Of a DNA stretch of 42,186 bases, positions 8,095 to 16,411 are shown piece after piece. Within the stretch, counting starts at the first letter, position 1; every line of letters begins with the position of its first letter. Position numbers and translations under genes: made by a program. The stretch spans positions 1-42,186 of the forward strand of contig JAGANG010000026.1 in assembly GCA_017624275.1 (NCBI GenBank), written 5' to 3'. This DNA is from Spirochaetales bacterium. Lineage in GTDB: Bacteria; Spirochaetota; GWE2-31-10. The notes below the pieces were generated by a model. It did not search any database. It was given only the letters and a program-made list of their open reading frames with translations, and had not been told where the DNA came from.

Positions 8095-9531
8095 ATGAGT
8101 ATTCGTTCAATATCTCCGATAGACGGAAGATATGGGAAAAAAACAGAAATCTTAGCTGATTATTTCAGTGAAATGGCACTTATTAAATATAGAATTAAAA
8201 CAGAAATTGTTTATTTAAAACATTTATCTCAATCCGAAATTATCGGAATGCGTAAGTTTACGGTAGAAGAAGAAAAAATTCTGGATGATGTTTACAATAT
8301 TACGGAAGAAGACGCTCTTACCGTAAAAAAAATTGAAACCGTAGGATTGGACGAAATCCCGGCTACAAATCATGATGTAAAAGCCGTAGAATATTTTATT
8401 AAACGAAAACTTCAAAATACAAGCCTTGCCGACGTATTGGAAATGGTTCATTTTTCATTAACAAGTGAAGATATAAACAATTTATCTACCGGAATGATGG
8501 TTCGAGACGGAATGAATGAAGTTATTTTACCGCAACTGGAAACACTTTATTCTTCTATTTATAAATTGGCATTTGAACACAAGGCTGATGCGATGTTGGC
8601 AAGAACTCACGGACAGCCGGCTACTCCCGTAACATTCGGAAAAGAAATGCTTGTTTTTGTTTCCAGATTAAAAGAGGAAATAAAAACACTTTGCAGTATA
8701 GACGTATTAACAAAACTAAACGGAGCAACCGGCGGTTTTAATGCTCATCATTGTGTATTCCCGAATTCCGACTGGATTTCGTTTTCACAAAGTTTAATGG
8801 AAGAATTTAATAAAAGTTCAATCAGTAAAACTTCCGGATTTATGCAAGGCTTGATGTTTAGACTTCGTTACAATCCGGTAACAACACAGATTGAACCGCA
8901 CGACAGTTTTGCCAGAATATTCGACAGCATGAAACGTATTAATATGATTTTGATAGATTTCTGTCAGGATATTTGGCGTTATATTTCCGATGGTTGGATA
9001 AAACAACGTGCGGTAAAAGGTGAAATCGGGTCTTCGGCAATGCCTCACAAGGTTAATCCTATAGATTTTGAAAACGGCGAAGGAAACTTGGGTGTTGCAA
9101 ATGCAATGTTTTCCTTCTTCGGAAATAAATTGCCTGTTGCTCGATTGCAAAGAGATTTGACAGACAGTACGGTTCAGCGAAATATTGGTGTGGCTTTTGC
9201 TCATTCAATCATTGCTTATGCGTCAATTTTGAAAGGTATGGGAAAAATATCTGTAGATACAGATAAAATTTTATCAGTGTTGCAAAATACGCCGGAAGTT
9301 ATCGCAGAAGCATATCAAAATATTTTACGATTTGAGGGTGTTGAAAAACCTTATGAATTGCTGAAAGAAGTAACCAGAGGAAAAAGTGTAACAATCGATG
9401 ATTTTCATGCATTGGTAAAACGCTTGGATGTCAGTGATAAAATAAAAGAACGATTGCTTGCTATTCGTCCGGAAAACTATATCGGGCTTTCAGAAAAAAT
9501 CGTAGATACTTTTGTTCCGAAAATCGGATAA
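8095..9531 (+). CDS. purB: Adenylosuccinate lyase
   Basis: Catalyses two fumarate-releasing steps, SAICAR to AICAR and adenylosuccinate to AMP, in cytoplasmic purine synthesis. The start is the ATG at 8095 with GGGGAG six bases before it; an upstream in-frame ATG (7996) would add 33 residues with no family counterpart. The 478-residue product follows the Escherichia coli type throughout: SPIDGRYG at the N-terminus, NHDVKAVEYF (about 92), TSEDINNLS (about 123), RTHGQPATP with the catalytic His (about 170), TTQIEPHD, and the mobile signature loop GEIGSSAMPHKVNPIDFENG (about 310-329) with its catalytic Ser. It is slightly longer than E. coli PurB, mainly through an insertion before YNPVTTQIEPHD. 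It stands 60 bases upstream of the cyclase pair and may supply AMP/ATP precursors, but a functional link is not shown. Confidence 0.97.
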   Translation: MSIRSISPIDGRYGKKTEILADYFSEMALIKYRIKTEIVYLKHLSQSEIIGMRKFTVEEEKILDDVYNITEEDALTVKKIETVGLDEIPATNHDVKAVEYFIKRKLQNTSLADVLEMVHFSLTSEDINNLSTGMMVRDGMNEVILPQLETLYSSIYKLAFEHKADAMLARTHGQPATPVTFGKEMLVFVSRLKEEIKTLCSIDVLTKLNGATGGFNAHHCVFPNSDWISFSQSLMEEFNKSSISKTSGFMQGLMFRLRYNPVTTQIEPHDSFARIFDSMKRINMILIDFCQDIWRYISDGWIKQRAVKGEIGSSAMPHKVNPIDFENGEGNLGVANAMFSFFGNKLPVARLQRDLTDSTVQRNIGVAFAHSIIAYASILKGMGKISVDTDKILSVLQNTPEVIAEAYQNILRFEGVEKPYELLKEVTRGKSVTIDDFHALVKRLDVSDKIKERLLAIRPENYIGLSEKIVDTFVPKIG

Positions 9532-9591
9532 AGGGAAAATATGAGAACTTCTCTGTTTTCTTTATGCAAATAAACAACATGTTGAGGAATT

Positions 9592-10902
9592 ATGGAAAAT
9601 TTGGACAGAAAACAATGGTTTCAAGATGAAATTGCGAAAATTACGAGTAAATCATCGAGTTTTATTAACAGGGTCAAATGTATAATTATTTTATTATGCG
9701 GTATTCCGTTTTTATTTAAGATTCCTTTGGGAACTTATCGACTGGGAGATCTGATTGTTAATCTAATCTTGTTATTTCTTTTGGTCTCATCGTATATTCT
9801 TGCAAGTATAGTAGAAAAAAATATAAAATTTCGTGAAATATCAGAAATTCTAAATATGATATTCGGTATTTCCGGGATAGTTTTGTGTCAATATTTTATG
9901 TACATTTTTCAATGCAGCAATCCGGAAAATTTATTCTTTTCTTGGGTAAGTCTCGCTTCGATTGTAGTTTTGGCGTTGATTTCAATGCGTTATTCTACAA
10001 AATTAACAATCAGTGCCGCAGTTTTAATGATTGCAGAATATGCAATTTTATATTTCTGGGTAGCAATAGCTATTATTTCACCGGAATTAAAAGAACAATT
10101 TATAGACTTACAAACTGCGGGAATCTTACAACGATTGCTTTATTTGAGCATGGCAAGTATTTTGATAATTTTATTTACTCAATATGTTTACCGTGCAATG
10201 TATAGAATTTCAGATGCCGCAATAGAATTAAATTCTATGAAAAAAACTTTTGGTCAGTATGTATCCCATGATATTTTAGATTACGTACTCGAACACAGTA
10301 AAAAATCATCGGCTACAGAACGTTACGGTGTTGTTTTATTTTCTGATATACGAAATTTTACCACACTTATGGAAAACCACACATCAAAAGAAACTGTAGC
10401 AAAACTTAATGAATATTTTGCACAAATGGCTTCGATAATAGAAAAAAACGGCGGTTATATTAACAAGTTCATCGGTGATGCAATTTTAGCTGTATTCGGT
10501 GATTTAAACTTAAATGAAGAATCAAAAATGTCAGAACGCCAAAAAAGGACTTATTACAGTCAACAGGCATTAAAAGCTGCAAAAGAAATGTCTATCGCTT
10601 TAAAAGAAATCAATAAAAATTGGAGAGAAAATAAAGAACGAGAATTTCATATCGGTATCGGACTTCATGCAGGAAACATAATTATGGGAAATGTAGGAAG
10701 TGAAAATCGTATGGAATTTGCCTGTTTGGGAAGAACCGTAATAGAAGCAATGGATGTTGAAGATCTGACAAAGAAATTTGGCTATGAAATTATGGTATCA
10801 AAAACAGTTGTCGGTAATAAAGACGATAAATTAGTATTTGTAACCGATGACTCAAAAATTTTTCCACAACCTCTATATTATGTGGATACGGAGGTAAAAT
10901 AA
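9592..10902 (+). CDS. Membrane class III nucleotidyl cyclase, C1-like partner
   Basis: A 436-residue protein with six membrane helices (about 28-205) followed by a class III adenylate/guanylate cyclase domain (about 240-410). GAGGAAT precedes the ATG. Both metal-binding aspartates are present: Asp252 in LFSDIRNF and Asp296 in NKFIGDAILAVFG. The residues that normally stabilise the transition state are not: the canonical LGDxVNxAxRL region reads LGRTVIEAMDVEDL, so Asn is Ile384 and Arg is Asp388, and the adenine-contacting Thr/Asp is Ala377 (EFACLG). As a homodimer it should be inactive or nearly so. Its stop overlaps the start of the next cyclase gene (TAATG), whose product carries exactly the missing residues, so a heterodimer with one composite active site is likely. 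Product is probably cAMP. Confidence 0.9.
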   Translation: MENLDRKQWFQDEIAKITSKSSSFINRVKCIIILLCGIPFLFKIPLGTYRLGDLIVNLILLFLLVSSYILASIVEKNIKFREISEILNMIFGISGIVLCQYFMYIFQCSNPENLFFSWVSLASIVVLALISMRYSTKLTISAAVLMIAEYAILYFWVAIAIISPELKEQFIDLQTAGILQRLLYLSMASILIILFTQYVYRAMYRISDAAIELNSMKKTFGQYVSHDILDYVLEHSKKSSATERYGVVLFSDIRNFTTLMENHTSKETVAKLNEYFAQMASIIEKNGGYINKFIGDAILAVFGDLNLNEESKMSERQKRTYYSQQALKAAKEMSIALKEINKNWRENKEREFHIGIGLHAGNIIMGNVGSENRMEFACLGRTVIEAMDVEDLTKKFGYEIMVSKTVVGNKDDKLVFVTDDSKIFPQPLYYVDTEVK

Positions 10903-12245
10903 TGAATTCAAAGGAATTGAAAATAGAAAGCTTACAAATAGAAGATAATATTCAAGAACGAATCGATGTTGAAAGATGGAAAAATGAACTTATGCTTATA
11001 AGAATATGTTTATCCATCTTAGTTTTTATGATTTTTATATTTACTCCAATCTATTTTTTATTTGCACCTCAAGCATCAACAGATGTTTTAGTAGTCGGAT
11101 ATTCATTACTCTTTATTGTATGTGCAATCGGTATTACTTATTATTTAATCGGATATAAATTCTTATCAAAAAATCCTAAGACATTGAATGTATTCAGAGC
11201 TGTAGATATAACAATGGAAGCAGTGATTATATCTTGTGTTTTTTTTGTTTTATATCAGATTTTCGGCGGACTAAAACTTTTATCCGGTCCGGTATTTTTG
11301 ATGTTTATCGTAATAAATTTGTTATCAATATTCAGATTATCATTCGGGTGTGAAGTTTATTCGGCTGTGTTGTGTTCGTTTTTCTATTTAGTAGAAAGTT
11401 TGTACATAATTTACAGAGACGGTAATGATTGTCCTGCAATTTACGATTATTCATTGATTTCCGGTTCCGGTATTTGGTTAAAGATTTTGTTTTTCATCAT
11501 AGTCGGTGTAGTTTGCGGAGTATTATCAAAAAAAGCCAGAAAATTAATTCGTGAAGTTGCCATAAAAAATTACGAAACATCTCACATTAAAATGGTATTC
11601 GGAAAATATGTTTCCCCGGAAATCAGAGATTATATTTTAAAAAGCAGAAATGCGGAAAAAGACGGAACTAAGGAAGATTTCGGGGCAATTTTATTTTGTG
11701 ATATTAATAATTTCAGTGAAGTCCTTGAAAAATATGAACCTAAAGCTGTTGTTTCTCAATTGAACGTATTTTTTGAAAACATGGAAGATATTATTTCTAA
11801 AAACGGCGGCGTAATAAACAAATTTGTCGGCAGCTGTATAATGGCAGTTTTCGGACTGGGAAAAGCCGACGGAGAAAATTCTGATATTTGTGATGCAGCA
11901 GTAAGATCTGCTCAAGAAATGAAAAAAATGACAGATTCTATGAACAGTTTGTGGAAAGTAAATAATTTCGCAACATTCGATATCGGTATCGGAGTTTCTT
12001 TAGGAAGATTCATTACCGGAAATATAGGATGTGAAAGCCGTAAAGAATTTACTTGTTTGGGTGATGTAGTAAATGTTGCCAGCAGGTTGCAAAGTAAAAC
12101 TCGTGTTTCTGAATCTGCACATGTTTTGGTAACAGCGGAAGTTTTCCGAATGTTGCAAGACGAAAATATTAAGTCCGATTTTAAACAATCAGAGTTTATG
12201 TCATTAAAAGGGAAATCTCAACAGGTAGAAATCTATTCTTTATAA
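10902..12245 (+). CDS. Membrane class III nucleotidyl cyclase, C2-like partner
   Basis: A 447-residue protein with about six membrane helices (35-205) and a class III cyclase domain (about 255-430), translationally coupled to the preceding cyclase through a TAATG overlap; GGAGG lies shortly before the ATG. It retains the transition-state Asn391 and Arg395 (LGDVVNVASRLQSKTRV), the adenine-contacting Lys307 (INKFVGS) and Thr384 (EFTCLG), and the first Asp267 (LFCDINNF). The second metal Asp is Ser311 in VGSCIMAVFGL, the same Gly-Ser change found in the C2 domain of mammalian adenylyl cyclases (GSTYMA). Alone it should bind ATP but not both metals. The stop codon directly abuts the stop of the convergent nucleosidase gene, with no room for a terminator. 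Confidence 0.9.
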   Translation: MNSKELKIESLQIEDNIQERIDVERWKNELMLIRICLSILVFMIFIFTPIYFLFAPQASTDVLVVGYSLLFIVCAIGITYYLIGYKFLSKNPKTLNVFRAVDITMEAVIISCVFFVLYQIFGGLKLLSGPVFLMFIVINLLSIFRLSFGCEVYSAVLCSFFYLVESLYIIYRDGNDCPAIYDYSLISGSGIWLKILFFIIVGVVCGVLSKKARKLIREVAIKNYETSHIKMVFGKYVSPEIRDYILKSRNAEKDGTKEDFGAILFCDINNFSEVLEKYEPKAVVSQLNVFFENMEDIISKNGGVINKFVGSCIMAVFGLGKADGENSDICDAAVRSAQEMKKMTDSMNSLWKVNNFATFDIGIGVSLGRFITGNIGCESRKEFTCLGDVVNVASRLQSKTRVSESAHVLVTAEVFRMLQDENIKSDFKQSEFMSLKGKSQQVEIYSL

Positions 12246-12902
12246 TTATAAAGAAAGCAAGATTTTGACAATATCAGGAAAAAGTTTTGATATTTTAGCT
12301 GTGTTTTCTACCCATTTGTTTACTTGTGAATCGTTTCCGGAATCCAAAGGCGATATTCCGTTTGCCGGATTGTCGGAAACGACTCTGAGTATTGCGGCAG
12401 GAATTTGAGTTTTTCCCAATTCTTCTAAAATTGCCGCACTTTCCATATCGCCGATAACAGCATTTGTGTAGGAACGTAAATTTTCAGCTTGTTCTTTTGT
12501 GGCTATCAAATTATTTGCCGTTACAAGTTTTAAATCCGTTTTATAATCGATTTTTAATGTAGAAAGAGCCGTAATTAATTTTGCCGAAAGTTTTTCATCA
12601 GGAATAGAAGTGTTTCGGCAATTTTCAGATACAACTCCCAGATTTGGCAGACAAAATGTAAAAACCGAAAGCTCCGGAGTCAATGCGGCACAAGTCCCCA
12701 GAATAAATATTTCATCACAATTTTGAGCTAAAAGTGAAACTGCTTGTGCGGCTTTTTCCTTTCCGACTCCGCTTATACAAAGTATGCTGTCTGTTTTTTT
12801 ACTTTCATAAAAACCGTTTCCGATTTTTTTCCACCCGAAAAAACCATTAGATAAAAGTGCCGCAGCCTCCGGTTTGGCTGCAAAGAAAATTCCTGTTTTC
12901 AT
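12246..12902 (-). CDS. MTA/SAH-nucleosidase-like nucleoside hydrolase
   Basis: A 218-residue protein of the purine nucleoside phosphorylase/nucleosidase superfamily. The core strand-turn elements are recognisable: a Gly-rich ISGVGKEKAAQAV (about 43-55), EIFILGTCAALTPELSV (about 64-80), IGDMESAAILEE (about 149-160) corresponding to the MEG/MES ribose-binding Glu motif, and ILRVVSDNPAN (about 171-181) with the catalytic Asp. This fits a 5'-methylthioadenosine/S-adenosylhomocysteine or related nucleosidase; substrate cannot be fixed, and futalosine hydrolase is an alternative within the same fold. Its ATG overlaps the stop of the RNA methyltransferase gene by four bases. That partner makes S-adenosylhomocysteine, a substrate of one member of this enzyme family, which makes the coupling sensible. 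Confidence 0.8.
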   Translation of the reverse strand: MKTGIFFAAKPEAAALLSNGFFGWKKIGNGFYESKKTDSILCISGVGKEKAAQAVSLLAQNCDEIFILGTCAALTPELSVFTFCLPNLGVVSENCRNTSIPDEKLSAKLITALSTLKIDYKTDLKLVTANNLIATKEQAENLRSYTNAVIGDMESAAILEELGKTQIPAAILRVVSDNPANGISPLDSGNDSQVNKWVENTAKISKLFPDIVKILLSL

Positions 12903-13870
12903 ACGCTGTCCTTTACGATTTTTGCAAGAAAAAAACCTTCCAGACGAGTTGACGGCACAATTCTGACGGCATTACAAATATCCTTTCGCAGTTTCGGATA
13001 ATTCGCAGTAGATGAAACCGGGATTAATGCTTCTGTCAATGAGGTTAGATTTTTCGGTAACGGAACAATTTTACAATTAAAATCAGTCAAAGCATCTTGC
13101 AGCACTTCTTCATTTTCAAAACGATTTAATGTACAGGTAGAATATAAAACTGTTCCGCCCGGTTTTACGGCTTTCATTGCAGCTTTGAGTAATTTTGTTT
13201 GTATCTTATGAAATTTATTAACATCTTCAGCTCGATAAGCAGCGTAAGAGCTTTTGTCATACACACAAAAACGTCCTTCTCCGGAACACGGAGCATCAAC
13301 AAGTACTCGGTCATATTTATTTTCAGTTTCGTTGCAAAAGGATTCCCCCCGAGTGTGGTGAATATTTACGATAGTCGCACCTAAAAGTTTCAAGTTGTGT
13401 TCAAGCCGCTGCACTCTGATAAAATCCGGTTCTACGGCATCTACATGTCCTTGATTTTGCATGAATGCACAAATTTGCGATGTTTTGCTTCCCGGAGCAG
13501 CGGCAATATCGAGAATGTTTTCGTTCGGTTGCGGTTCGAGAATTAACGGCGGCATTTGACTGGAAATACTTTGCAGGTATATTTTTCCGTTTTGGGTAAT
13601 ATCTAATTTTAAAAGTTCTTTATCGGTTGCTTGATTTGCAATAAAGCAGCCCGGAATTGCAGCAAACTCCGAAACTGAAATCCCCATTTGACGCAAAGAT
13701 GTCATAATTTCATGTTTCGAAGCTTTCAGTGTATTTACCCTGAATGTAGGGCGACGTACTCGGCGAATACTTTGTAAGTAAGAATCAAAAACACTCGGCG
13801 GTAATATTTCTTTTTGCCATACGAGAGATTCTTCACGAATAATATTAACTGTATCCTTTAAATTTTTCAT
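12899..13870 (-). CDS. RNA cytosine-C5 methyltransferase, RsmB/RsmF (NOL1/NOP2/Sun) family
   Basis: A 323-residue SAM-dependent enzyme that methylates C5 of a cytosine in rRNA (or tRNA). Motif I is DIAAAPGSKTSQ (121-132), the SAM ribose acidic segment VDAVEPDFIRVQRL follows, motif IV is DAPCSGEGRF with Cys195, and motif VI is YSTCTLNRFENEEV with the nucleophile Cys246; both cysteines are present, so the enzyme is probably active. An N-terminal segment FRVNTLK (43-49) is typical of the family. There is no NusB-like N-terminal domain as in RsmB and no PUA-like C-terminus as in full-length RsmF, so it is a short form. It heads the operon with the nucleosidase. A 131-base gap separates it from the divergent caspase-like gene. 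Confidence 0.9.
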   Translation of the reverse strand: MKNLKDTVNIIREESLVWQKEILPPSVFDSYLQSIRRVRRPTFRVNTLKASKHEIMTSLRQMGISVSEFAAIPGCFIANQATDKELLKLDITQNGKIYLQSISSQMPPLILEPQPNENILDIAAAPGSKTSQICAFMQNQGHVDAVEPDFIRVQRLEHNLKLLGATIVNIHHTRGESFCNETENKYDRVLVDAPCSGEGRFCVYDKSSYAAYRAEDVNKFHKIQTKLLKAAMKAVKPGGTVLYSTCTLNRFENEEVLQDALTDFNCKIVPLPKNLTSLTEALIPVSSTANYPKLRKDICNAVRIVPSTRLEGFFLAKIVKDSV

Positions 13871-14001
13871 TGCAATCCTTCTTTAATTTTAAGCAATTCA
13901 AGTAACACAAAATAAATAAAAATACCATGAAACTTGAAAAAATCTAATAATACTTGTATTACTAGCAATCAAATAAAAAAAAGTTTACCGGAGTACATTG
14001 A

Positions 14002-14931
14002 ATGAAGAAACTTATAATATTTTTTGCTGTTTTATTCGTAAGTATTTCACTTTTCCCCAAAGAAACTCTTTATGCGATTTATGTGATTGATAACGAAATG
14101 GCAAATATTAATTGTTCCGAAAGTCTTTTTGAATGGCAAGACAGAATGAATAAAATTCATCATTATACAAGAATGAAAACAAAAGAACGTGTATTGGCTG
14201 TGGGACTTTCAGATTCTATGGAAGAATGGAGCCGAGAAGCTGTACTTGCAGCAGTTGATGATGTAAATCCTGACGAACAAGATACGGTATTGTTCTTTTT
14301 TGCCGGACAAAGTGAAAATCAGACAGAAACAAAATCTCGTTATCCGAAAATGTTGTTGCAATACGGGACTACATTGGAACTAGAAGAAGTCGGCAAAGTT
14401 TTAGCAAAAAAACATCCGGGGCTGATGTTGGTATTTGCTGATTTTTATGACCAAGACGGAGACGGCAATTCAAAAGAATCAACGGCAGCACGTGCGAATC
14501 GCTCCCTTGTGTACAGTAATTACCGAAAACTTTTTAACGAAAAACGTCATGCAGCAGTAATTGCTGCAAGTTGTTCTGTCGGAAATAAAGGTGAATCCGG
14601 TATATTTACCAATCGTTTTTTTGAAGCATTAGATGAATGTACAGCTTCGAATGATGTTTCGTGGCAAACTTTACTTGAAAAAATTTCTGAACCGGCAGGA
14701 AAATTCAGAAATAAAGCTTGCTGGGAAATCAGACCGCAAAAAGATTTAATTGATGACTTGGATATTGTTATCGGAAAATTTGATTTACCCGAGTGGAGAA
14801 ACGCTTGGGATGAAAATTGGTACGATGATCGAGAGTGGTATGACGACGGCGGCTGGAACGGAGAAGTTTATGACGGTGATGAAGAATATTATGCAGAAGA
14901 TGAAATTTTAACAGGAGAAGATAATGAGTAA
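14002..14931 (+). CDS. Secreted caspase-fold protein lacking catalytic residues
   Basis: A 309-residue protein with an N-terminal signal peptide (MKKLIIFFAVLFVSISLFPK, cleavage near 18-21; no lipobox). GGAG sits eight bases before the ATG. Residues about 60-230 follow the layout of bacterial caspase-like (peptidase C14) domains: DTVLFFFAGQSENQ (94-107) corresponds to the 'FYFSGHG' strand, LMLVFADFYDQDGDG (141-155) to the 'LDACHSG' strand, and AAVIAASCSVGNKGESGIFT (184-203) to the conserved late strand followed by an 'FT..F.EAL' helix. The catalytic His is Gln103 and the catalytic Cys of the DxCxSG motif is Tyr149, so this looks like a pseudoenzyme. The tail (266-309) is a run of Trp, Tyr, Asp and Glu. 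The gene overlaps the following symporter gene by eight bases. Function unknown. Confidence 0.65.
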   Translation: MKKLIIFFAVLFVSISLFPKETLYAIYVIDNEMANINCSESLFEWQDRMNKIHHYTRMKTKERVLAVGLSDSMEEWSREAVLAAVDDVNPDEQDTVLFFFAGQSENQTETKSRYPKMLLQYGTTLELEEVGKVLAKKHPGLMLVFADFYDQDGDGNSKESTAARANRSLVYSNYRKLFNEKRHAAVIAASCSVGNKGESGIFTNRFFEALDECTASNDVSWQTLLEKISEPAGKFRNKACWEIRPQKDLIDDLDIVIGKFDLPEWRNAWDENWYDDREWYDDGGWNGEVYDGDEEYYAEDEILTGEDNE

Positions 14932-16282
14932 TCGAGAAAGTTTTAAATCTAGGCTTGGTTTTATTTTGATTTCGGCAGGATGTGCGGTAGGAATAGGAAA
15001 TGTCTGGAAATTTCCTTATGTTACCGGACAAAACGGCGGCGGTATTTTTATTTTGTTTTATTTATTTTTTCTGATTTCTGTGGGCGTTCCTATTTTGACA
15101 ATGGAATTTGCAATAGGACGTGCCAGCCGCAAAAGTATTACAAATTGTTATCAGGTGTTGGAAAAACCGGGCAGTAAGTGGCATATTCACGGTAATTTCG
15201 CATTACTCGGAAATTATTTGTTGATGATGTTTTATACTACGGTATCCGGTTGGATGTTGTGTTATTTCTTTAAATTCTTACGGGGAGAATTTGTAAAAGT
15301 AACTCCGGCAGAGGTAACAAATTCTTTTACCGGAATGTTGCAACAGCCGGGCGGAATGTTGTTTTGGATGGCTGTTACCGTAATTTTAGGCTTTTTAGTT
15401 TGCTCTTTGGGATTGCAGTCGGGCGTTGAAAAAATCAGTAAGCCTATGATGCTGTGTCTGTTGGGATTAATCGCTATTTTGGCGGTAAACAGTATTATGC
15501 TCAAAGGCGGAATTGAAGGTTTAAAATTTTACTTGATTCCGGATTTAGCAAGAGCGAAAGAAGTCGGTTTGTTTAATGTAATGATTGCAGCATTAAATCA
15601 ATCGTTTTTTACCTTGAGTATCGGTATAGGTTCAATGGAAATATTCGGAAGCTATATGAACAAAAACCATACATTGTGGGGTGAATCTATTCAAATCGCC
15701 ATATTGGATACTTTTGTTGCAGTTGTTTCCGGATTGATTATTTTCCCGACATGTTTTGCCTTCGGTGTTGATCCGGGTGCCGGTCCGGAATTGATTTTTA
15801 TAACATTACCGAATGTTTTCAGTTCAATGCCCGGCGGAATGCTATGGGGAAGTTTATTCTTTTTGTTTATGACATTTGCTTCGTTTTCAACAATCATTGC
15901 AGTATTCGAAAATATTTTAGTTTGTTGGATGGATAAATGGAATTTCTCAAGAAAGAAAGCTTCATTTTTTAATGCGATTATAGTTTTGATAACATCAGTT
16001 CCGTGTGTATTGGGATTTAACTTGTGGAGTAAATTTCAGCCCAGAGGTGCAGGAAGTACAATTTTAGATTTGGAAGATTTTATAGTAAGCAATCTTTTAT
16101 TGCCTATAGGTTCGCTGGTAATTTTATTTTTCTGCGTTACAAAATGGGGCTGGGGATTTGATAAATATTATGAAGAAACAAATATCGGTTCCGGTTTGAA
16201 AATGCCTCGTTGGTTGCGTGGATATGTGACTTATGTGATTCCGTGTATGATTATTTTGATATTTATTATGGGATTAAGATAA
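14924..16282 (+). CDS. Sodium-dependent transporter, NSS/SNF family
   Basis: A 452-residue inner-membrane symporter of the LeuT-fold neurotransmitter:sodium symporter family, taking up an amino acid or related small molecule with Na+. The unwound first helix is typical (SAGCAVGIGNVWKFPYVTGQ then NGGG, about 18-42), as is GVPILTMEFAIGRASRKS (about 54-71). About eleven to twelve membrane helices can be counted, with NQSFFTLSIGIGSMEIFGSY (about 224-243) as TM6 and TFASFSTIIAVFENI (about 325-339) as TM8. Prokaryotic members often have eleven helices. The start overlaps the end of the caspase-like gene by eight bases, implying coupled translation. The substrate cannot be read from sequence. Confidence 0.93.
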   Translation: MSNRESFKSRLGFILISAGCAVGIGNVWKFPYVTGQNGGGIFILFYLFFLISVGVPILTMEFAIGRASRKSITNCYQVLEKPGSKWHIHGNFALLGNYLLMMFYTTVSGWMLCYFFKFLRGEFVKVTPAEVTNSFTGMLQQPGGMLFWMAVTVILGFLVCSLGLQSGVEKISKPMMLCLLGLIAILAVNSIMLKGGIEGLKFYLIPDLARAKEVGLFNVMIAALNQSFFTLSIGIGSMEIFGSYMNKNHTLWGESIQIAILDTFVAVVSGLIIFPTCFAFGVDPGAGPELIFITLPNVFSSMPGGMLWGSLFFLFMTFASFSTIIAVFENILVCWMDKWNFSRKKASFFNAIIVLITSVPCVLGFNLWSKFQPRGAGSTILDLEDFIVSNLLLPIGSLVILFFCVTKWGWGFDKYYEETNIGSGLKMPRWLRGYVTYVIPCMIILIFIMGLR

Positions 16283-16309
16283 GTAATATGTGATTAAAAG
16301 TAACTTTCA

Positions 16310-16338
16310 TTGACGACTAAAGCATTTTTATTTATTAT
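16310..16338 (+). promoter_or_regulatory. Sigma70-type promoter for pfp
   Basis: -35 TTGACG (16310-16315), a 17-base spacer and -10 TATTAT (16333-16338), giving a leader of about 65 bases before the pfp start at 16412. A near-consensus promoter fits a highly expressed glycolytic gene. Confidence 0.7.
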
Positions 16339-16411
16339 GCCGTCGTTTTTTACCGGTTAAATAAAGGCGGAATATTAATGGATATGTAATTTTATTTTAG
16401 GAGTAAAAGAG

